A stretch of DNA of 64,000 nucleotides from NCBI RefSeq assembly GCF_009363115.1, contig NZ_CP045298.1, positions 5,453,501 through 5,517,500 on the forward strand. Direction: 5' to 3'. Below, in pieces: positions 42,946-50,627 of the stretch. Source of the DNA: Paenibacillus brasilensis (lineage in GTDB: Bacteria > Bacillota > Bacilli > Paenibacillales > Paenibacillaceae). Every line of letters starts with the position of its first letter. Position 1 is the stretch's first letter. Position numbers and translations under genes: made by a program. Below the pieces are notes generated by a model that saw only the letters and a list, made by a program, of their open reading frames with translations, ran no database searches and was not told the DNA's origin.

Positions 42946-43814
42946 ATCCGGTCACCATCCTTGTCGTACTTAAAGAAACCTTCGCCCGATTTTACACCCA
43001 GATTACCTGCACGCACCATTTTCTTCAGGACGATGGACGGACGATATTTTAACTCGCCAAATTCACGGAACATGCGCTCCAGAGCAGCCAAAACGGAATC
43101 CAGACCAAAGCGGTCGGCCATTTCCAAAGGACCGTTTTGGAAGCTGTAACCGATTCGCATAGCATCGTCGATATCTTCAGCTGAAGCTACACCCTCTTGA
43201 AGCACGTGTGCCGCTTCATTGATCAGCAAGCAAATGATACGGCTTGTTACGAAGCCTGGGGATTCATAAATCATAACCCCTTTTTTCTCTACTATTTCTT
43301 CAACAAACAGTTTTGTGCTTTCAAACGTCTCATCAGAAGTTTTCAATCCACGAATAATTTCCACAAGATCAATGCGGGATACCGGATAAATAAAGTGCAT
43401 GCCAATAACACGCTCTGGGTACTTGGTCGAGCTGGCAAGCTCGGTCAGGCTAAGCGTGGATGTATTACTTGCAAGAATAATGTTGCTTGGACACACATAG
43501 TCCAGCTCTTCGAAAACAGCTTTCTTTTCGTCCAGGTTTTCTGTAATCGTCTCAATGACCATATCACAGCTGCCAAGCTCCGCCAAATGGGATACTTTTT
43601 GAATGCGGGATAAAATCAACTTTTTCTCCGCTTGTGTGATGGCCCACTTTTCCAATTGTTTGTCCAGACTCGTTTCAATCATATTATAGGCGTAGTCTAG
43701 TTTCTCTGGTGTCTGCTCTACCAGCAGCACATCGATTCCTTTGGACGCGAGCATTTCAGAAATACCTTGGCCCATGGTGCCGCCGCCGATGACGCCGATT
43801 TTTTTAAATTGCAT
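42942..43814 (-). CDS. hbd: 3-hydroxybutyryl-CoA dehydrogenase
   Basis: The 290-residue NAD-dependent enzyme interconverts acetoacetyl-CoA and 3-hydroxybutyryl-CoA. The N-terminal Rossmann motif is IGVIGGGTMGQGISEML. VIETITENLDEKKAVFEEL and the catalytic dyad region IGMHFIYPVSRIDLVEII are present, and the C-terminal domain contains ESPGFVTSRIICLLINEA. I chose ATG 43814 because GGTGGAG lies 9 nt upstream; a longer frame begins at 43880. It forms a two-gene operon with ackA. Confidence 0.93.
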   Translation of the reverse strand: MQFKKIGVIGGGTMGQGISEMLASKGIDVLLVEQTPEKLDYAYNMIETSLDKQLEKWAITQAEKKLILSRIQKVSHLAELGSCDMVIETITENLDEKKAVFEELDYVCPSNIILASNTSTLSLTELASSTKYPERVIGMHFIYPVSRIDLVEIIRGLKTSDETFESTKLFVEEIVEKKGVMIYESPGFVTSRIICLLINEAAHVLQEGVASAEDIDDAMRIGYSFQNGPLEMADRFGLDSVLAALERMFREFGELKYRPSIVLKKMVRAGNLGVKSGEGFFKYDKDGDRI

Positions 43815-43925
43815 GGTTCTTAACTCCACCCTTTCCTGGTCACTCTCATATATTGTATCCTTCTTTGTCGAAAAATACATGTTTATGTCCCAATAGATAA
43901 TAATATCTTAGCACGGACTAAAAGT

Positions 43926-43961
43926 AAAAAAAAATAACCAGCATAAAAAATTATGCTGGTA
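43926..43961 (-). terminator. Terminator overlapping the FtsH-like stop codon
   Basis: On the minus strand ACCAGCATAA pairs with TTATGCTGGT, followed by TATTTTTTTTT. The left arm encodes the last residues Pro-Ala and the TAA stop of the 43951-45453 gene, so coding and termination share the same bases. Confidence 0.88.
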
Positions 43962-45453
43962 ATAAAGCATTTTCACTAAATTGACATCTAAATTGGTCTC
44001 CGGACAATGTTTCTTCCTTCATCAGGATGTCAAGAGAGTTGTCGAACACGGGACGATGCTTCTCAAGCAGCTCCAAAGTTCGGGTATGCAGCCCATCCAT
44101 AATCTGGCCATTTTCACGCATAAGCTCCTCTTTTGTAACCATATCCATATTAATAATGCCAAGTGACGTCAACCCGGAAGTCATCATCGTGTGAACGATA
44201 TTCAGTGCCTGCTCAAAATCATTACTTGAGCCTGTACTGCGACCGCCATAGTACATTTCTTCTGCTGCAGCCCCAGCGAGGGAAATCATAATCTGCTCCT
44301 CCAGGAACTGCTTGGTATATAGATAATGCTCTTGCTGTGGATTATGTCGCACATAGCCGAGCGCTTTCCCACGTGGGCTAAGCGCTACCTGGCTCACACT
44401 GCCGGGACGAACGATTTCGGCCATAATAGCATGTCCCAGCTCATGAATGGCTACACGTTTTTTCTCTTCCAACGTGGATTCACGGTCTGTTTTCTCGCCC
44501 ATCATTACCTTGTCGATGGCCATCGACAGATGTTTTTGGGCAATCATCTTCTCTTCCTGTCTCATCGCATAGATTGCCGCTTCATTCATGACGCTTTCCA
44601 GCTGTGCGCCTGAAAAACCATAGGATTCTTCAGCAATTTTGTCCAGATTCGTATTTTCCTGAATCGGTTTGTTTTTAGCATGAATTTTCAGAATATGAAG
44701 ACGGCCCTTTTTATCAGGCAAATCCACTTGAATATGACGGTCAAAGCGTCCCGGACGTGTTAAGGCGCTATCCAGCATTTCTTTACGGTTTGTAGCCGCA
44801 ATAAGCAAAATACGTGGAGTATCAGCTGAATAAATGCCATCCATTTCTGTCAGCAGCTGGTTCAAAGTCTGATCATATTCACGTTGCTGTCCACCCTCAC
44901 GCTTACCGCCAATCACATCAATTTCATCAATAAAAATAATCGCATTTTCCTTCTTTTCCTTGGCTGCACGAGTACGAGCCTCACGAAATAGCTCACGGAC
45001 ACGACCTGCACCCACACCAACGTACATTTCAACAAACTCACTGCCTGAGGCGGCAACAAATACAGAATTAGTATAATGTGCGGCTGCCTTCGCCATCAGC
45101 GTTTTCCCGGTTCCCGGAGGACCTGTGAGCAAAACGCCTTTTAAGGGGCGAATGCCAAATTTTGAGATTTCATCATGTCGATTCAAAAAGTCCAGCGCCT
45201 CTCGCAGCTCCTGCTTGGCGCTTTCCTGCCCGCCGATCTCTTCAAAAGTCAGCTTGTCCGGGCCATTTTTTTTACGTTTACGCTCTTGCCCGGCACCTAC
45301 AGCCAAGCCACCGCGCGCATGCATGAGCATTAACAAGCCGCTGAGCATTATACCTGCGATCAGCAGTGGGACAATATTCACCCCGATAAAGATGAGAAAT
45401 ATGATCGTTACCGGCACAATGCCGATTAGTGCTTCCTTGATCCATCTAGGCAT
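43951..45453 (-). CDS. FtsH-like AAA+ membrane metalloprotease without the usual outer domain
   Basis: The 500-residue protein has FtsH Walker A (TGPPGTGKTLMAKA), Walker B (IIFIDEIDVIGGKREGG), SRH (ATNRKEMLDSALTRPGRFDR) and the zinc protease site HELGHA with a downstream Asp/Glu region. The N-terminus has two closely spaced membrane segments (about 8-45) and lacks the roughly 70-residue extracytoplasmic domain of canonical FtsH. I chose ATG 45453, which overlaps the end of the preceding gene by 8 nt with GGGGGT upstream. It is likely a specialised paralogue rather than housekeeping FtsH, working with the 45446-45979 product. Confidence 0.9.
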   Translation of the reverse strand: MPRWIKEALIGIVPVTIIFLIFIGVNIVPLLIAGIMLSGLLMLMHARGGLAVGAGQERKRKKNGPDKLTFEEIGGQESAKQELREALDFLNRHDEISKFGIRPLKGVLLTGPPGTGKTLMAKAAAHYTNSVFVAASGSEFVEMYVGVGAGRVRELFREARTRAAKEKKENAIIFIDEIDVIGGKREGGQQREYDQTLNQLLTEMDGIYSADTPRILLIAATNRKEMLDSALTRPGRFDRHIQVDLPDKKGRLHILKIHAKNKPIQENTNLDKIAEESYGFSGAQLESVMNEAAIYAMRQEEKMIAQKHLSMAIDKVMMGEKTDRESTLEEKKRVAIHELGHAIMAEIVRPGSVSQVALSPRGKALGYVRHNPQQEHYLYTKQFLEEQIMISLAGAAAEEMYYGGRSTGSSNDFEQALNIVHTMMTSGLTSLGIINMDMVTKEELMRENGQIMDGLHTRTLELLEKHRPVFDNSLDILMKEETLSGDQFRCQFSENALLPA

Positions 45454-45979
45454 TAGGCCATACCCCCATTTGCTGAGATTGACGTGGCAAAACGATAAAC
45501 TTGGTCGCTTTACCTTCGCTGAGTCGGATATAGACATTGTTTGAATCCATATCGGTATCAGCCTGGATGCCCGTCTTTTTCTTTTTCATCTGCTCAACAG
45601 TAGATGAAATTTGAGTATATTTTTTATTTTCCATCGCTTCCGCTACGGGAAACATAGCCTCAGACCACCATTGATTCAGTGCTGAATTGGAATGGTCTTC
45701 GATGTCGAGCTTAATGGTCCGGCTGCCAATGATGGACTGCCCTTTTTGCTTAATTGCATCGACCAGTCCGGCCACATCTGCCTGTGGTTTGAGATCCAGT
45801 TTCAATACAACCTGTTCCGGTTTAATATCTATTTGAGCGCTTGTCACGCCGGGATATTGAGAAACCAATTTTTCCAGAGGACTTTGCATTGTAACCTGAC
45901 GATAAATGAACCATCCTCCAAACAGCAGCGATGCTGCCAAAACTGCTGCAACAACGATAGGAACTGCACGCAATTTCAA
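45446..45979 (-). CDS. Single-pass membrane protein coupled to the FtsH-like protease
   Basis: The 177-residue protein has one N-terminal membrane helix (VPIVVAAVLAASLLFGGWFI, about 5-24) and an extracytoplasmic alpha/beta domain. TTG start at 45979 with GAGGAGG 6-7 nt upstream; the upstream open frame to 46090 has no site. Its last codons overlap the protease start, so synthesis is coupled. I do not recognise the family. It may supply the outer domain that the neighbouring protease lacks, or act as its adaptor; that is inference from position. Confidence 0.75.
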   Translation of the reverse strand: MKLRAVPIVVAAVLAASLLFGGWFIYRQVTMQSPLEKLVSQYPGVTSAQIDIKPEQVVLKLDLKPQADVAGLVDAIKQKGQSIIGSRTIKLDIEDHSNSALNQWWSEAMFPVAEAMENKKYTQISSTVEQMKKKKTGIQADTDMDSNNVYIRLSEGKATKFIVLPRQSQQMGVWPNA

Positions 45980-46215
45980 ATAACATCCTCCTCTCAAAAT
46001 GTAAAACAAAGAAGAAACGGGACGAATGTCTACAACAAACAGACTTATGATCTTGGTCTTGCTGCAAAACAGCAAGCCTTTTTCTATCATATTTGTCTAT
46101 CACTTAGGAATATAGTATATCATAACGTATATCGAATATCGAAGGCAATGTGTGGGGGAGTTGCGATAAGGCAAAATCATTGGTTATGGGTGGGCGGAGG
46201 GAGACGCTGCGTGTA

Positions 46216-46327
46216 GGATTTGGTCTTACGATCGCTGTTGCCATGGGATTCTCTTGATGATATAAAACATTTAAGGGTTAGAATCCCATGGCAAAGGCGA
46301 ACGCTCCGCTTCTCCAGATTCAAATCC
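46216..46327 (-). repeat. Structured repeat, copy B (inverted)
   Basis: Plus coordinates: outer helix GGATTTGGTCT (46216-46226) with AGATTCAAATCC (46316-46327), inner helix GCCATGGGATTCT (46240-46252) with AGAATCCCATGGC (46280-46292). The loop sequences, read on the minus strand, are AGCGTTCGCCTTTG on the left and GGCAACAGCGATCGTAAG on the right. The rest of the 590-bp gap 45980-46569 contains the twin terminator at 46431-46480 and no gene I can support. Confidence 0.85.
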
Positions 46328-46430
46328 TCCACTCCGCTACTGCACAGCCATAAAGATGAATTTGCCCTAGGAGAGAATTGGGTAGGTAAAGATGCTTCGC
46401 TGGCTTTCAGCCGAGCTCCGCAGGGTTGGT

Positions 46431-46480
46431 AGTTAAAAAGACGCAAATACGAATTAAATCGTATTTGCGTCTTTTTAACT
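46431..46480. terminator. Perfect 22-bp palindromic terminator downstream of budC (twin 1)
   Basis: AGTTAAAAAGACGCAAATACGA pairs perfectly with its complement across a 6-nt loop, with built-in A and T tracts so it works both ways. It is a near-copy of the terminator at 47618-47658, differing in one compensated pair (GACGC/GCGTC versus GACGT/ACGTC). Confidence 0.9.
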
Positions 46481-46569
46481 ATTTCTTCAAATCTCTATAT
46501 TTACTTTAGCCAATTTCGGCTTTCTTTGCTTTCTTTCAGTTACTCCTGCTTTTACAATAACATAATCCT

Positions 46570-47358
46570 TTATAAAAACATCATGCCACCGTCGATCAGA
46601 GGAGATTGTCCTGTCATGTAATCGGAATCCGGGCCTGCCAGGAAGGACACGAAGGCTGATACATCTTCCGGTATTGAGAGACGACCCAGAGCAATTTTGC
46701 TGCCGAATTCCTTGGTAGCATCGCCTATAGCTTCACCTTTAGAGGCCGTAATTTCTTTATCAATTCCGCTCCACATCGGAGTTTGTACAATGCCAGGGCA
46801 GTAGGCGTTAACCGTAATTCCATATTGTGCATATTCCTGAGCCGCGGTTTGTGTTAGCGCTCGAACGGCAAACTTAGTTGCAGAGTAAATACCTAGATTG
46901 GCATTACCGACATGACCTGCCTGGGAAGAGGCATTAATGATTTTACCACCATGACCCAACTCTCTAAATTGGGCTGCGGCCGCCTGCATGCCCCACAATA
47001 CACTGGTCACATTAATGTGAAACAGCTTGTCAAAATCAGCCAGCGTAACATCATCCAATAGCTTGGAAGGAGCAATCCCAGCATTATTCACGATAACATC
47101 AAAGCCACCGAGTTTCTCAGCTGTCTCCTGTACGGCGGCGAAAACCTGATCCCGGACGGAGACATCAACTTTAAGCGCAAGCGAGTGCCCTCCTGCCTTT
47201 GCGATCTCTCCAGCAACACTTTGAGCTGTACTTTCATTTAAATCCACGACTGCAACGGCAAAGCCATCTTGACTCAGCCGTAAAGCGATAGCCCGACCAA
47301 TCCCTTGACCTCCACCTGTTACCAATGCAACTTTCCCATCCATTTTTCCCATGTTCAT
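46570..47358 (-). CDS. budC: meso-2,3-butanediol dehydrogenase / diacetyl (acetoin) reductase
   Basis: The 262-residue short-chain dehydrogenase has the NAD motif GKVALVTGGGQGIGRAIALR (about 8-27), VNNAG, the catalytic Ser (KIINASSQAGHVG) and YxxxK (IYSATKFAVRALTQ), ending in DSDYMTGQSPLIDGGMMFL. The whole chain resembles Klebsiella BudC closely, including PGIVQTPMWSGID. It should interconvert acetoin and butanediol or reduce diacetyl. AAAGGAG precedes ATG 47358; ATG 47352 is an alternative. It is a lone gene bracketed by twin terminators and by inverted copies of the structured repeat, which suggests insertion as a cassette. Confidence 0.9.
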   Translation of the reverse strand: MNMGKMDGKVALVTGGGQGIGRAIALRLSQDGFAVAVVDLNESTAQSVAGEIAKAGGHSLALKVDVSVRDQVFAAVQETAEKLGGFDVIVNNAGIAPSKLLDDVTLADFDKLFHINVTSVLWGMQAAAAQFRELGHGGKIINASSQAGHVGNANLGIYSATKFAVRALTQTAAQEYAQYGITVNAYCPGIVQTPMWSGIDKEITASKGEAIGDATKEFGSKIALGRLSIPEDVSAFVSFLAGPDSDYMTGQSPLIDGGMMFL

Positions 47359-47617
47359 GAATCTCCTTTTGCGTATAAGTAGTCATGATAACATAGCCAC
47401 GAAATTATGGCTTACGTTAGTCAATATCTATAATTGAACCATTTTTAGGAAAAAAAAATTATGAGATATGTAATAGACTTCACTTTATACCTGTTTAAGG
47501 TAAATGAACAACATGTAATCCAAACTTTTAAAATTACATATAAAGGTACTGCACAGGCGGATACGGTTTTATACTCAAATAGTTATGCTATAATAAATTC
47601 TAATCAAACATAAAATC

Positions 47618-47658
47618 AAAAAGACGTAAATACGAATTCATCGTATTTACGTCTTTTT
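47618..47658. terminator. Perfect 18-bp palindromic terminator upstream of budC (twin 2)
   Basis: AAAAAGACGTAAATACGA pairs with TCGTATTTACGTCTTTTT across ATTCA, with a further T-run. It could end the leftward dinG-rex-mtaD-ypmB transcript. Confidence 0.9.
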
Positions 47659-47907
47659 TTTAACTTTCAATCATTCCAAGATATATAAACGGAGTTTAAA
47701 AGTTACCTTTTGCGCCACTCCGCAGGGGATGATGCTTTCCATCGGCCGCCTCCAGATTTCTCGAATAAGCCTATGTCAGAGGAGAAATCCGGGAACAAGA
47801 TTGACAGATGTAAAACCCAAAACGGAGATAAGCGCGGCGTCCGTTCCCTCCTACCTCAACTCCCTGGTGTTTGGAGTGACTCCATGGCGGTCAGCCAGCG
47901 GAGTGGG

Positions 47908-48014
47908 CCATTTGAAACTGAAGAAGCGGAGCGTTCGCCTTTGCCGCCGGATTTTCCCCATAAGAATCTAATCGAAAAAAATCCGGCGGCAACAGCGATC
48001 GTAAGATCAAATGG
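47908..48014 (+). repeat. Structured repeat, copy C
   Basis: Outer helix CCATTTGAAACT (47908-47919) with AGATCAAATGG (48004-48014). Inner helix GCCGCCGGATTTT (47943-47955) with AAAATCCGGCGGC (47978-47990). The loop sequences are AGCGTTCGCCTTTG and GGCAACAGCGATCGTAAG, identical to copy B. It points away from copy B, with budC between. The remaining gap sequence 47660-47907 contains further imperfect inverted repeats (for example CAGATTTCT with AGGAGAAATC) but no gene. Confidence 0.85.
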
Positions 48015-48078
48015 ACTACGCAGCGCTCCCAGGCGCTCCTACCCCTTCAAACCATCATCAGCCACTCCCCACATTACT

Positions 48079-48603
48079 CTAGTAGTTAGGCAATGTATAC
48101 TTTACCCCCGTCGATCCCCCATCTGAGAAACGGTAAAAGGTATAGTTATGATGACTTCCATCATTGTAAAACAGCTGCCAAACATATTCGCCATTGAACA
48201 CGCTCGGCTGGAGACTCACAATCTCTGCATCTGGAAGCTGCTGCTGAATGATTGCCTTCATTTTTTCCTCGTCGACTCCGTTTTTCAATAGCTCGGTATG
48301 GATACCGCTATTATCTGCGGCAGGTACATTAGGCTGTCCCTCCACTTTTTGAAAGGGAACCCACACCATTATATTTTCATTTTGGGCATTTTTCCCTTGA
48401 ACTACCCAATATACCTGACTCCATACTGACTTCCATGTACGAGTCGTGCTGACCAGACCACCCGATTGCTTGGCCTTTATGATAGCGGCATTTCTCTCAG
48501 CCACCTGGTCTTGCGTAACATAAGAATAATACCAGAACATGCTGACCAGGATCAGTATCACGGCCAAAACGGCGACCGCTATCCATTTTTTCTTATTTTT
48601 CAA
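48079..48603 (-). CDS. ypmB: YpmB-like membrane-anchored protein (DUF5590)
   Basis: The 174-residue protein has an N-terminal membrane anchor (WIAVAVLAVILILVSMFWYY, about 7-26) followed by two small repeated cystatin-like domains outside the membrane (VYWVVQGKNAQNENIMVWVP and VWQLFYNDGSHHNYTFYRFS). This is the plan of B. subtilis YpmB, which also lies downstream of dinG. Function unknown. It is the last gene of the dinG-rex-mtaD-ypmB group. Confidence 0.85.
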   Translation of the reverse strand: MKNKKKWIAVAVLAVILILVSMFWYYSYVTQDQVAERNAAIIKAKQSGGLVSTTRTWKSVWSQVYWVVQGKNAQNENIMVWVPFQKVEGQPNVPAADNSGIHTELLKNGVDEEKMKAIIQQQLPDAEIVSLQPSVFNGEYVWQLFYNDGSHHNYTFYRFSDGGSTGVKYTLPNY

Positions 48604-48640
48604 ACCTGTGCTTCCTCTCTAAGGGGATGTGACACCTGAA

Positions 48641-49942
48641 TTAGCGCGACAGCAGCCCTTCAAAGGCGGCTTGTGCCTCATGTTTGATACGTTCCTCGTC
48701 CATAGTCAGGCACTCACCGTTTTTCACGACCTGACGACCATCAACCCACACATGAGCCACATCTTTGGCGCTTGCGGAGTATACGGCATGGGAAACGAGG
48801 TCTGTACGCGGCAAGAAGTGCGCCTGATTCAGATCTAATGCGATAAAGTCAGCCTTGTTGCCTGCTGCCAGTACTCCTACCTCTTTTAAACCAATCGACT
48901 TCGCGCCGTATTCTGTTGCCAGACGCAGCGCTTCATTCGCAGGAACTGCCGTAGGATCACCGGATACTCCCTTGTGGATGAGCGCAGCCAGACGCATTTC
49001 CTCAAACATATCCAGATTATTATTGCTGGCAGGACCATCTGTTCCGAGGGAAACAGTAACCCCTGCACGCAGCAGTTCAGGCACTCTTGCTACACCACTT
49101 GCCAGCTTCAGGTTGCTGCCCGGATTATGCGAAATCGCTACACCACGTTCAGCCAGCAAAGCTATTTCTTCATCATTCAAATGAACGGCATGAGCAACAA
49201 GTGAAGGACGGGAGAAAAAGCCGAGCTTATCCAAATGTGCAACTGGACGCAAGCCATAATCACGTACGTTTTGCTCAACTTCGGCAAGAGTCTCGGACAT
49301 GTGTGTGTGCAGCGGTAAATCCAAATCATGCGCAGCCTGTACAAATTTTTCGATAAACGCAGGCGGGCATGTGTAAGGCGCATGCGGAGACATCATCGTT
49401 GTAATACGACCATCTGCCTTACCATGCCAGTTACGTGCAAAAGTCACAGCCTCAGCCAGCTTGATTCGCTGCTCCTCCTCAGAGCATAATCCAATCGCCC
49501 CACGCATCAGACTCGCACGAATGCCTGATTCTTCAGCTATACGAGCCACCTCATCCATATGATCGTACATGTCCAGGAAGGTCGTCGTACCGCCTTTCAG
49601 CATTTCCAGCACAGACAAGGAAGTACCCCAGTACACATCTGAAAATGTGAACTTAGCTTCCATCGGCCACATTTTCTCCTGAAGCCATACTTGAAGTGCC
49701 AAATCATCACCATACCCACGCAGCAATGACATCGCCGCATGACCATGAGTGTTAATCAGACCTGGCAAAAAGAGCAAGCCTTTACCGTCAAAAGCGTCTG
49801 TCTCTTCCTCTCCCGCAGGCAAAGTCTCGCCAATGTAAGTAATCCGGCTATCCTCTACAATCATATAGCCATGGATTACTCCGACTTCCGGTCCGTTTAC
49901 GGCAAAGGAGCCGTTTTTAATCATCCATTTATTCACCGTCAT
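48641..49942 (-). CDS. mtaD: 5-methylthioadenosine/S-adenosylhomocysteine deaminase
   Basis: The 433-residue amidohydrolase has metal-site motifs NTHGHAAMSLLRG (about 59-71), HTHMSET, HAVHLNDEE and the Asp in LGTDGPASNNNLDMFEEMR. It deaminates methylthioadenosine or adenosylhomocysteine to the inosine forms. I chose ATG 49942 (MTVNKWMIK) because AAGGAAG lies 9 nt upstream; this start overlaps the rex 3' end by 14 nt. With mtnU, mtnE and mtnWXB elsewhere in the window it adds a second entry point for methylthio compounds. Confidence 0.9.
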   Translation of the reverse strand: MTVNKWMIKNGSFAVNGPEVGVIHGYMIVEDSRITYIGETLPAGEEETDAFDGKGLLFLPGLINTHGHAAMSLLRGYGDDLALQVWLQEKMWPMEAKFTFSDVYWGTSLSVLEMLKGGTTTFLDMYDHMDEVARIAEESGIRASLMRGAIGLCSEEEQRIKLAEAVTFARNWHGKADGRITTMMSPHAPYTCPPAFIEKFVQAAHDLDLPLHTHMSETLAEVEQNVRDYGLRPVAHLDKLGFFSRPSLVAHAVHLNDEEIALLAERGVAISHNPGSNLKLASGVARVPELLRAGVTVSLGTDGPASNNNLDMFEEMRLAALIHKGVSGDPTAVPANEALRLATEYGAKSIGLKEVGVLAAGNKADFIALDLNQAHFLPRTDLVSHAVYSASAKDVAHVWVDGRQVVKNGECLTMDEERIKHEAQAAFEGLLSR

Positions 49943-50582
49943 ATTGCAATTCTTCCTTTCCATCCTCTAAATAATAAGCGAGGCTAAGCAAATCGGTTGT
50001 AAAATCTGTGGTATGTACCCGGATGTTGTCCGGGGTTTTCAGAATGATCGGTGCAAAGTTCAAGATCGCTTCAATACCACTCTCAATAAGCTTGTCAGCC
50101 ACGTGTTGCGCTTCGAAATCCGGTACGGTAATAATCCCGATCCGAATATTTTTTTCTTTTATGGTCGCTTCCAATTGATCCATTGGCTGAACGATCAACG
50201 TATTGATCATCGTCCCCGTCTTCTCTGGAACCGCATCAAATACCGCTACAATTTTCATATTATCTTTTAAGTAAGCATTATAATTCGAAAGCGCTTGACC
50301 CAGATTACCAGCTCCGACCAATACGACGTTGATTTGCTGATCAATTTTCAGAATATGACGTATTTTTTCAATAAGATAAGTAACATCATAACCGATACCC
50401 TTTCGGCCAAAATCTCCAAAATATGCAAGATCCTTGCGAATTTGAGCCGGATTCAAGTTCAGTCTTTGTCCCAGCTCCTGGGAAGAGACCGTGGCCACCT
50501 CCCTTTTGTGCAGTGCATTCAGATAACGTAAATATACGGGTAACCTCCGCACAACTGCCTCTGAAATTTTATCTGATTTCAT
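49929..50582 (-). CDS. rex: Redox-sensing transcriptional repressor Rex
   Basis: The 217-residue regulator has an N-terminal winged helix (LPVYLRYLNALHKREVATVS, then LGQRLNLNPAQIRKDLAYFG) and a Rossmann NADH-binding domain (INVVLVGAGNLGQALSNY). It senses the NADH/NAD ratio and represses fermentation and anaerobic genes. GGGGGAG lies 5 nt before ATG 50582. A hairpin ACGGACA...TGTCCGT (50603-50624) sits between dinG and rex. Rex-like sites occur before both arms of the hydrogen island in this window. Confidence 0.96.
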   Translation of the reverse strand: MKSDKISEAVVRRLPVYLRYLNALHKREVATVSSQELGQRLNLNPAQIRKDLAYFGDFGRKGIGYDVTYLIEKIRHILKIDQQINVVLVGAGNLGQALSNYNAYLKDNMKIVAVFDAVPEKTGTMINTLIVQPMDQLEATIKEKNIRIGIITVPDFEAQHVADKLIESGIEAILNFAPIILKTPDNIRVHTTDFTTDLLSLAYYLEDGKEELQYDGE

Positions 50583-50627
50583 ACTTGCTCCCCCTAATTG
50601 TAACGGACATGTTTAAGTGTCCGTCCA

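Noticed and set aside
41749..43814. Complete butyrate pathway with hbd and a butyrate kinase
   Set aside because: The kinase motifs and length fit acetate kinase, and no crotonase, acyl-CoA dehydrogenase or phosphotransbutyrylase is nearby.
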